From NCBI GenBank assembly GCA_937920105.1, contig CALETH010000002.1:1-10443 (forward strand): a DNA stretch of 10,443 nucleotides. Reading direction: 5' to 3'. Position 1 is the stretch's first letter; each line of letters opens with the position of its first letter. The translations under genes and the position numbers were made by a program. The DNA comes from an uncultured Bacteroidota bacterium (GTDB lineage Bacteria; Bacteroidota; Ignavibacteria; UBA10030; UBA8401). This document shows, in pieces, positions 1 to 6,514 of the stretch. The notes below the pieces were generated by a model, which saw nothing but the letters and a program-made list of their open reading frames with translations, did no database searches and was not told the DNA's origin.

Positions 1-560
1 ATGATGATAGAAAGACGGCCTAATATAATTTTCTTTTTAAAATTATTTTTAATAAAAATGTAATAACATATTGTTAAAAAAATAATAAATGGCATTATTG
101 CTATGAAATAATGAATGCCAAAAAAACCAAAATGGGTTCTTGCATACGATGGAGTAGAACTAAACATTGGTAAGCCAAATGCTAATCCTTCTATAGTGAA
201 AACTGCAAGATAAAGAAATGAAAAAATAAGGATAATAATAAATAAATATGGTTCGTGAATTTTTTCTTTATGAATTTGTACACGAATTTGTGAAATGGTA
301 TATACTTTCTTATTACAGGTCAATGCGTACACAAGGAAAATACCAAGAATGAATGATAGTATCCCAAGAAAAAGAACAACCCATGATAATATTGACCATT
401 CATGTTGTAGGCGGCTGAATTTTAGTTCTGTTAATCCGATACAAAAAAACCAGAGGAAAGAAAAAACGCGGGCAGGAGAAAAAATATCTGCTTGTTTATG
501 AAGACAAGAGAGTAAAATGAATAACGCAATTAAAAAGCAAACTGCTGCAATTATAGACAT
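1..560 (-). CDS. Wzy-like oligosaccharide repeat-unit polymerase, N-terminal part (runs off left edge)
   Basis: Translating the minus strand from the ATG at 560 gives 186 codons without a stop up to the window edge, so only the N-terminal part is visible. The product is strongly hydrophobic, with membrane segments near residues 2-19, 30-44, 57-80, 104-128 and 147-170. The loop after the fourth segment contains GLPMFSSTPSYAR followed by HFGFFG, which resembles the Gly-Pro and Arg-containing loop of bacterial O-antigen or oligosaccharide repeat-unit polymerases. Such enzymes join lipid-linked repeat units at the periplasmic face of the inner membrane. The ATG overlaps the end of the methyltransferase gene by 10 bases. 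It is the first possible start, because an in-frame TAA lies two codons upstream (564-566). No good Shine-Dalgarno sequence is present, which suggests translational coupling. The family call rests on topology, the loop and the neighbouring wzx, wzz and export genes; an O-antigen ligase is the main alternative. Confidence 0.66.
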   Translation of the reverse strand, partial: MSIIAAVCFLIALFILLSCLHKQADIFSPARVFSFLWFFCIGLTELKFSRLQHEWSILSWVVLFLGILSFILGIFLVYALTCNKKVYTISQIRVQIHKEKIHEPYLFIIILIFSFLYLAVFTIEGLAFGLPMFSSTPSYARTHFGFFGIHYFIAIMPFIIFLTICYYIFIKNNFKKKIILGRLSII

Positions 561-1216
561 ACATTATGTTTTTTTCGACGAACACGGATAATATATTGAA
601 TAGAGAAAAAGTTTTTAAAAATCCCAAATGTAAGAATATTTATAATTTTCATTCGTGATGATATATTGTACAATATTTTTTCTACATATAAACCATTCTC
701 TTCTACCATAGCGAGCAAAGAATATAATGTAAAGAAACGAAGATGTCCTTTATCTAATAAACCATGAGATGTATAGATAAATTTCCCTTTTACTACCAAA
801 GGAAGCCACACACGAATATGCCGTACATTGGGAACAGAAATTATAATACTTCCGTCTTTCGCAAGAAGGTTTGCAATTTTCGTAAAAATAATCCATGGGT
901 CAACTAAGTGTTCTAAAACATCTCCACAAACAATAGTATCAGCATTTGGTAATTGAGAAAAATCAAATTCTTCTAAATCACCGGTATACACATGATTGAA
1001 ATATTGGCGTGCTAATTCCGCAGAGGAATCACTAATTTCTATTCCATATAATTCACGATAAAGATTATTGTGCTTTACATACTTACCAATTTCACCGGAG
1101 CCGCAACCTATTTCTAAATAGGTATTACTTTTTTCTAATAAGGAAAGGATATAAGGATTGAGTTGGTTGAAATAATTTTCTCCCTTTTGTTCATACAATG
1201 TAGATTTTATCTTCAT
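551..1216 (-). CDS. Class I SAM-dependent methyltransferase of a polysaccharide cluster
   Basis: This 221-residue protein has a Rossmann-type methyltransferase core of the Methyltransf_11/23 kind. The glycine-rich SAM motif is YLEIGCGSGEIG (residues 33-44), the acidic residue at the end of strand 2 is in GIEIS (58-62), and CGDVLEHLVDPW (97-108) is the motif IV/post-motif segment. The strand GSIIISVPNVRH (122-133) and HLRFFT (158-163) are typical of methyltransferases in O-antigen and capsule clusters. It probably methylates a sugar, or caps a chain, in the cytoplasm; the acceptor cannot be read from sequence. The C-terminal 35 residues are basic and hydrophobic and could touch the membrane. 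Its ATG overlaps the flippase stop as ATGA, and no Shine-Dalgarno is visible, so coupled translation is likely. Its own end overlaps the next gene by 10 bases. The enzyme class is well supported, the substrate is not. Confidence 0.86.
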   Translation of the reverse strand: MKIKSTLYEQKGENYFNQLNPYILSLLEKSNTYLEIGCGSGEIGKYVKHNNLYRELYGIEISDSSAELARQYFNHVYTGDLEEFDFSQLPNADTIVCGDVLEHLVDPWIIFTKIANLLAKDGSIIISVPNVRHIRVWLPLVVKGKFIYTSHGLLDKGHLRFFTLYSLLAMVEENGLYVEKILYNISSRMKIINILTFGIFKNFFSIQYIIRVRRKKHNVCL

Positions 1217-2631
1217 ATTCGATATTTTAGAATAGCTTGTTTTTCTTTTTTGGAAAAAACTGAAAGAAAAAATAAAAGAGAAAAAATAAATATTGCTATA
1301 CTGACTAATATTGGTTGATAATTAAATTTCCATATAAGAAAAAAAGCCCCAACAATAAATCCAAAGGAAATAACCAATGGTACTGTAAAAAAAGTTCTTA
1401 AAGAAAATGTAGTTTTACACACCATCAAAATAAAAAGAACTGCAATTAAAAAATTTGTAAGTAAAGAAACTATTGCCGCTCCTTGCAATTGATAATATGG
1501 AATAATGATAAGGTTTAAGATACAATTAAAAATTGTTGCAGTAATAACAATATTCATTCTTACCTTTTGTTGTTGAGCAGTAGTCAGCATTGTACCAAAT
1601 GTTTCCATTCCATATCGAATGATAATAATCACTCCAAAAATTTTCATAATGGGAATTGCATCATAAAATTTTCCACTTCCCCATACAATTGTAAGAATTT
1701 CCTCCGGATATACAATAAAAAGTAATCCGATAATACAACCAAGATATAACAATACTTTAAACAAAATAACGCTTTTAAATTCCCATTGTTTTTTATCGTG
1801 GTGATACAGAGAAGATAATGTTGGTGTGGCAGCAATTATCAAAACATCAAGCATTACTAATACTAAAGTAACTAATTTAAATGCGGCTTGATACATACCA
1901 ACATAATTTTCCCCATAAAATATAGAAATTAGTAATGTATCAAGTGTAAAAAAAAACGTGCCGAAAAGAAGATGTATTCCATACGGAAGAACTTCATGTA
2001 TTGTTTTTTTTATATCATGAAAAACAATAACGGGAACAACGTGCAGTTTTTTTTTTACAAGAATTAATGCATGCAATAATCCTATAAAACGACTTAATGC
2101 AAAAGCACAAGCAAAGTACAATATTGATAAATGTAAAAAACTTATCATGATTACAATCAAAAAAAGAATCACATTTTGAACAATGGAAACATACGCTTCA
2201 TAGTGAAATACATTATATCCCCGTAACACAGAACAAAAATACGTAGTTAAACTGTTTCCCAAAACGGTGATACTTAATATTACCATTAGTATTTTTGTTG
2301 TTGCATTAATATCCAAAAAAAATGCAAATCCACACATCCCAACAATACCAACTAAAGAAAAAATAAGTTTTAAGGGAAGAAATTTTTCTACAAGCGTTTG
2401 AGCATTATTAGTATCGCGGGCTATTGCCGTTACTAATAATAAGTCTATTCCAAAATCTGCAAGAAGGAAAAAAAATGATAGGTAACTATGAGCAGTGGTA
2501 AATTGTCCAAACTCTTCCGCACTATACCATCGTGCAATACCAACAAATAATAAAGTATTTGCTCCTATTCTTACTATTTGGGATAAAAAAACAAAAAAAG
2601 AATTCCTGTGAAATTGACGTGCTGCAAACAA
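1213..2631 (-). CDS. wzx: Wzx-type polysaccharide flippase (MOP superfamily)
   Basis: This 472-residue protein is almost entirely membrane-spanning, with about 12-14 hydrophobic segments, the usual length and architecture of Polysacc_synt/Wzx flippases. The N-terminal segment, with the amphipathic start RQFHRN, GIARWYSAEEFGQF (31-44) and LADFGIDLLL (57-66), is the typical family opening. Other typical pieces are LPYGIHLLFGTFFFTLDTLLIS (215-236) and GMYQAAFKL (245-253). It should move undecaprenyl-linked repeat units from the cytoplasmic to the periplasmic face of the inner membrane for the polymerase. The start codon is TTG: an in-frame stop, which is the wzz stop, lies two codons upstream and the first internal Met is residue 99, so no ATG start could give a complete protein. 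An AAGGA sits seven bases before the TTG. An A10 run on the coding strand encodes Lys193-195. The gene is flanked by wzz and the methyltransferase, fitting a Wzx/Wzy pathway. Confidence 0.88.
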   Translation of the reverse strand: MFAARQFHRNSFFVFLSQIVRIGANTLLFVGIARWYSAEEFGQFTTAHSYLSFFFLLADFGIDLLLVTAIARDTNNAQTLVEKFLPLKLIFSLVGIVGMCGFAFFLDINATTKILMVILSITVLGNSLTTYFCSVLRGYNVFHYEAYVSIVQNVILFLIVIMISFLHLSILYFACAFALSRFIGLLHALILVKKKLHVVPVIVFHDIKKTIHEVLPYGIHLLFGTFFFTLDTLLISIFYGENYVGMYQAAFKLVTLVLVMLDVLIIAATPTLSSLYHHDKKQWEFKSVILFKVLLYLGCIIGLLFIVYPEEILTIVWGSGKFYDAIPIMKIFGVIIIIRYGMETFGTMLTTAQQQKVRMNIVITATIFNCILNLIIIPYYQLQGAAIVSLLTNFLIAVLFILMVCKTTFSLRTFFTVPLVISFGFIVGAFFLIWKFNYQPILVSIAIFIFSLLFFLSVFSKKEKQAILKYRI

Positions 2632-2634
2632 TGG

Positions 2635-3852
2635 TTATTCCTTTTTTCTCAATAACCCAAACCAATCAGAGCGAGCATTGTGCAACAAAGATTGAAATGT
2701 TGGTGAAGTAATTAACTTTAAACGTTGAAGCATTTCTGAAAAGAATACTATAAATAAAGAAAGTAGAGTTGAGATAAGAAAACCAAGTGCTGTCAAAAGT
2801 ACTCTTTTAGGCTTCGCTTTATATTCAGCGGGAACAGCTTTATCAAGAACAAGGACTGTTGGAGTATTTTTCTTTTCTTCCATTTTTGCTTGTTCATATA
2901 CAGGAGTAATAAATTCTAAAATTTTAGTTTGAATTTTTACTTCACGAATATAACGAAAATATTGTATAGCAAGTGATGGGGCTTTTTTAAATGATGGTAA
3001 TAGTGTTATTATAGACGAATCTTGTAAAACACCGTTTTGTAATTCTTCAATCTTATTTTTTAGTTCAGAAACTTCAAGCAGTTTAGATTTAAGGGCAGCG
3101 TTATCTGCACTGACTGTTTTTTGGAGAATTCCTGCTTCAATTTCTTTCAAAGAAAGTTTTCCATATAATTCAGCAGAAATTTTTATTGAAGATTCCATTT
3201 GGTCTTCCATCGAAAAAATTCCATACTTTTCTTGAAACTCTTTTAACACTTCTTCTGCTTTTTGAAGATTATCATTAGTAATATTGTAACGTTGTTCAAT
3301 AAATTTTTTATATGATAGTGCATTTGTGGCTGCCATTTCTGAACTTATAATATTCAATTGTTCAATAAAATAATTTGCCATTTCTGCAGCACGAACTGGG
3401 TCTTTATCATATACAGAAAGTGTTAAATGTCCTTCATCAGCAACATCCATGACAATATTAGATGAAAGTTCTTTGATTGTTGATTGATGTGGATATGATT
3501 TGATACCATATACTTGTGTAAGATTAAATTTTTCAATAACAGCAGTTAATAATCTTTCACTTTTGAGTATAGAAAAATATCGTTGTGTTTCACTTTGCTG
3601 CCCCAAACCAAATCCCCCACCACCCCCGGTAACTGATTTTACCAATGAAGAAATACCTGCTAAATTTGAAACAATATCTGCTTTTTCTGCTGGAAGCATT
3701 GATGTTGTAGATTTATACCATTTTGGAAGAAATAAACTTATCACAAATGTTATTATAGTTCCTACTAATATAGTACGAACTATAAATTTTCTCCATTGTA
3801 GTAACGTTTCTAAAAAATTTAGTAGAACTTCTGCTATTGGGTGTTTATCCAT
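2635..3852 (-). CDS. wzz: Wzz-type chain-length determinant / polysaccharide co-polymerase
   Basis: This 405-residue protein has the two-helix layout of polysaccharide co-polymerases. An N-terminal transmembrane segment (about residues 25-43) is followed by PKWYKSTTSMLP (43-54), the typical Wzz motif. A large periplasmic part has a long helical, probably coiled-coil, stretch (about 180-280). A second transmembrane segment (351-373) is preceded by the proline-containing PAEYKAKPKR (341-350), the conserved pre-TM2 motif. It should set glycan chain length together with the polymerase and touch the SLBB exporter. No Walker A/B tyrosine-kinase domain follows TM2, only about 30 cytoplasmic residues, so it is not a fused Wzc. 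Residues 76-84 form a glycine-rich loop (GGGGGFGLG), the most GC-rich spot of the gene. It lies 5 bases after the export gene, whose end supplies a weak GGA site, and its stop is one codon before the wzx TTG. Confidence 0.88.
   Translation of the reverse strand: MDKHPIAEVLLNFLETLLQWRKFIVRTILVGTIITFVISLFLPKWYKSTTSMLPAEKADIVSNLAGISSLVKSVTGGGGGFGLGQQSETQRYFSILKSERLLTAVIEKFNLTQVYGIKSYPHQSTIKELSSNIVMDVADEGHLTLSVYDKDPVRAAEMANYFIEQLNIISSEMAATNALSYKKFIEQRYNITNDNLQKAEEVLKEFQEKYGIFSMEDQMESSIKISAELYGKLSLKEIEAGILQKTVSADNAALKSKLLEVSELKNKIEELQNGVLQDSSIITLLPSFKKAPSLAIQYFRYIREVKIQTKILEFITPVYEQAKMEEKKNTPTVLVLDKAVPAEYKAKPKRVLLTALGFLISTLLSLFIVFFSEMLQRLKLITSPTFQSLLHNARSDWFGLLRKKE
2638..2642 (-). promoter_or_regulatory. 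Ribosome binding site that supports the TTG start of wzx
   Basis: On the minus strand the end of wzz reads AAAAAGGAATAACCA and then TTG. The AAGGA core lies seven bases before the TTG and overlaps the last codons and stop of wzz. This spacing, the upstream in-frame stop and the lack of any early ATG make TTG the likely real initiation codon. Confidence 0.7.
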
Positions 3853-3857
3853 GCTTT

Positions 3858-5489
3858 TTATTTTTCCAACTGATTAATTAATACTAATGCTGTTAATACC
3901 GTTGTTACCACTGAAGCCACAGAACCAATAATTCCAAAAATCTGACTGTATTGTTGAGTATAATAAGTAGTTGTTCTATACGGCTCTTTCGGAATCCAAA
4001 CATAATCTCCTTCTTCAATTGTGGTTTCGGAAGGAAGAAGCCATTGTTTGGTTTTTGCCTTTACAATTCTAATATCACCAGTTAATGCATCATCAGTATA
4101 ACCGCCTGCTTGTACTATATAATACTGATAATCTTTATTAGCAATAAAAGAAACATGTCCAGGAGTTTTTACTTGTCCGAACACATACACACTTTTTTGT
4201 TGCGATGGAATAACAATATTATCTCCATCTTGTAAATAGAAATCATTTGCATTTTTTTTATCAATAAAAAGATTTACAAAATCTGCGACTACTGGTTGAT
4301 ATGGTAAAGAAATTTCTTTTCCAAGATAAACACTATCTTCCGTTGTAAATTGTCCCCTAAATTTTTCTTGAGATTTTTTATTTTCACTACGAAAGATGCG
4401 AGCGTTTTGTAATGAGGCAAATTCTGTAAAACCACCAGCACTTTTAATAATTTCTGAAAGTGTTGTAGAATCTTTTGTAATGGGATAATATCCCGGAGAA
4501 ATCACTTCGCCTTCCACTAAAACTTTATATTCACGTTTAAATATTGGCTTTTCATAAACAACAATTCTATCACCACGTTGCAATAAAACATTTTTATTAT
4601 TTTTTAAATCAATAAAAAATGTATTTTTATTATCTCGTGTAATACTAATTTTTGAACTATCAACAATACTAGTAAATCCACCAGCAATTTGTAATAATAC
4701 AAACAAACTATCTTCATCAACAAATTCGTACACACCTTCTTTATTCACGGCACCATAAACGCTGATAAAATCTTTTTCAATATTTCTTTTAGGAAATGTG
4801 ATAACATCTCCATCTCGCACAAGTGGATTATAACGTGGATTTCCCGTTGCATAATATTTTTCAATATCTGCAATATCAGTAGAACCATCTTTATGAGTCA
4901 CAATTATTTTTCGTTTTGCAAAAATGGTATCAATAAAAATAAAATCATCTTTTTTTGGAGAAAGATTCTGCGACTCCGTACCCAAAGTATTTTCTTTTAA
5001 AACTGATATTCTTGCCAACACCGCACTGATACGTTCATTTGATTGAAAATATAATTTTCCATCTTTAATATTATTTCCTTGCACTACAACTGAAAGTGTA
5101 CGAGGAAAAAGCAATGTAAATGAAGCATCTCCAGCAATATATTTTTTTTTGATTTGAGAAATAACTTTTTTCTTTGCTTCTACAAGTTTCATTCCACTTA
5201 CAAAAATTTCACCAACAGTAGGAATAATCAACGTTCCTTCTGGTGTTACAGGAATTGTATACAATATTGGTGGACTTATCCAAAGACTAACATTATATAC
5301 ATCACCAGGTCCAACAATATATTCATTAGGGTCAATAGCACCATCAGAAATTGGTGTAACCGGTATTTGTTGATTTATTAGTGATGAATTAATAATAGAA
5401 TTTTGTTTATCAAATTCACCAACATTTTGTGAAAATGAACAGCAAATCACTACTAAAATTAAAAATATATTTTTTATGATTATTTTCAT
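3858..5489 (-). CDS. Polysaccharide export protein with PES and SLBB domains (Wza-like)
   Basis: This 543-residue protein starts with a signal peptide (basic start MKIIIKN, hydrophobic 8-17, probable cleavage at SFS-Q, residues 18-21). The two cysteines at 16-17 do not form a normal lipobox, so it is probably not a lipoprotein. A Poly_export (PES) domain begins at PNEYIVGPGD (54-63) and runs to about 130. A degenerate SLBB-like stretch lies near 131-200. Three clearer SLBB units follow: about 241-312 (VYGAVNKEGVY, AGGFT), 321-428 (VEGEVISPGYY, AGGFTEFASL) and 432-500 (VFGQVKTPGHV, AGGYTDD). The last 28 residues contain a hydrophobic helix (517-538), which may insert in the outer membrane as the C-terminal helix of Wza does. 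It should form the periplasm-spanning export channel for the glycan. Its ATG overlaps the rfbB stop (ATGA). The domain call is firm; the exported polymer is unknown. Confidence 0.91.
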   Translation of the reverse strand: MKIIIKNIFLILVVICCSFSQNVGEFDKQNSIINSSLINQQIPVTPISDGAIDPNEYIVGPGDVYNVSLWISPPILYTIPVTPEGTLIIPTVGEIFVSGMKLVEAKKKVISQIKKKYIAGDASFTLLFPRTLSVVVQGNNIKDGKLYFQSNERISAVLARISVLKENTLGTESQNLSPKKDDFIFIDTIFAKRKIIVTHKDGSTDIADIEKYYATGNPRYNPLVRDGDVITFPKRNIEKDFISVYGAVNKEGVYEFVDEDSLFVLLQIAGGFTSIVDSSKISITRDNKNTFFIDLKNNKNVLLQRGDRIVVYEKPIFKREYKVLVEGEVISPGYYPITKDSTTLSEIIKSAGGFTEFASLQNARIFRSENKKSQEKFRGQFTTEDSVYLGKEISLPYQPVVADFVNLFIDKKNANDFYLQDGDNIVIPSQQKSVYVFGQVKTPGHVSFIANKDYQYYIVQAGGYTDDALTGDIRIVKAKTKQWLLPSETTIEEGDYVWIPKEPYRTTTYYTQQYSQIFGIIGSVASVVTTVLTALVLINQLEK

Positions 5490-6514
5490 GCTACTTTTTC
5501 TAAACGCTCTTTATATTGTTCGTTATAATAGTGTTGATATTTTCCAGAAAGAATTCTTTCCCACCAATTTTTATTTTCTAAATACCATTCAATTGTTTTT
5601 TCAATTGCTTGTTCAAAAATATATTTTGGTTGCCATTGTAATTCGGTTTTCATTTTTGCTGCATCAATAGCATATCGTTTATCATGTCCCGGACGGTCTT
5701 TCACAAATGTAATAAGTGATTCCGGTTTTTGTAATTTTTTCAAAATCAATTTTACAATATCAATATTTTTCTTTTCGTTATTTCCACCAATATTATAAAC
5801 TTCTCCAATTTTCCCTTTGTGTAATATCACATCCAATGCAGAACAATGGTCTTCCACAAATAACCAATCTCGCACATTCAATCCATCACCATAAACAGGT
5901 AATGGTTTATTGTTTAAAGCGTTCGCAATCATTAATGGAATGAGTTTTTCAGGAAATTGATATGGACCGTAATTATTAGAACATCGTGTAACAACAACTG
6001 GGAGATGAAATGTATGTTCGTATGCCAATGCTAATAAATCTGAAGAAGCTTTGCTCGCAGAATATGGACTGTTGGGATGTAAGTTTGTTTTTTCTGTAAA
6101 ATATCCGGTTGCACCGAGTGAACCGTACACTTCATCGGTAGAGACATGAAGAAATTTTTCTACAGAATATTTTTTTGCTATTTCCAACAATACACCAGTT
6201 CCTACAACATTGGTTTGAATAAATACTGATGGACCTAAAATACTTCTATCAACATGAGATTCTGCTGCAAAATGAACTACTGCATCTATTTTATAGTGAG
6301 AAAATATTGTGTCAATATTTTTTGCATCACAAATATCTCCTTTGACAAAACGGTATTGTGGATTTTTTTCTATGGATTGTAAATTTTCAAGATTTCCTGC
6401 GTATGTTAGTACATCTAAATTAATAAAAGTGTATTCACTATATTTTTTTAACATATAGTGAATAAAATTACTTCCGATAAAACCTGCACCGCCTGTTATG
6501 AGAATATTTTTCAT
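5486..6514 (-). CDS. rfbB: dTDP-glucose 4,6-dehydratase
   Basis: This 342-residue protein is an extended short-chain dehydrogenase of normal RmlB length. It converts dTDP-glucose to dTDP-4-keto-6-deoxyglucose, the branch point for dTDP-rhamnose and other deoxysugars. The NAD-binding motif is GGAGFIGSN (8-16). HFAAESHVDRS (81-91) and the catalytic Thr-Asp-Glu in VSTDEVYG (124-131) are present, as is the YxxxK pair (Tyr151, Lys155) in YSASK. RCSNNYGPYQFPEKLIP (177-193) and DRPGHDKRYAID (273-284) are the RmlB-specific substrate segments that separate it from other sugar epimerases. All key residues are intact. The ATG overlaps the argS stop as TAATG, and an AAGGA nine bases upstream lies within the end of argS. 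No rfbA, rfbC or rfbD is in the window, so which final sugar is made cannot be told. An inverted repeat lies in the 5' coding region. Confidence 0.95.
   Translation of the reverse strand: MKNILITGGAGFIGSNFIHYMLKKYSEYTFINLDVLTYAGNLENLQSIEKNPQYRFVKGDICDAKNIDTIFSHYKIDAVVHFAAESHVDRSILGPSVFIQTNVVGTGVLLEIAKKYSVEKFLHVSTDEVYGSLGATGYFTEKTNLHPNSPYSASKASSDLLALAYEHTFHLPVVVTRCSNNYGPYQFPEKLIPLMIANALNNKPLPVYGDGLNVRDWLFVEDHCSALDVILHKGKIGEVYNIGGNNEKKNIDIVKLILKKLQKPESLITFVKDRPGHDKRYAIDAAKMKTELQWQPKYIFEQAIEKTIEWYLENKNWWERILSGKYQHYYNEQYKERLEKVA
6432..6464 (-). repeat. Inverted repeat inside the 5' part of rfbB
   Basis: The two 12-base arms, 6432-6443 and 6453-6464, are perfectly complementary (TATTCACTATAT on the minus strand) around a 9-base loop. 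In the mRNA this forms a hairpin about 50-83 bases after the rfbB start codon, within the codons for HYMLKKYSEY. The stem is mostly A-U, with only two G-C pairs, and is followed by CACTTTTATT, which is a poor terminator tail. It may simply reflect AT-rich codon use. Confidence 0.5.

Noticed and set aside
295..501. Plus-strand open frame of 68 codons
   Set aside because: It is antisense to the wzy-like gene, has no family resemblance and no ribosome binding site. The minus-strand frame encodes a coherent membrane protein.
3500..3877. Plus-strand open frame of 125 codons opposite the wzz start region
   Set aside because: It mirrors the Wzz coding sequence, including the proline run that is the complement of the glycine loop. 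It shows no domain and no start signal.
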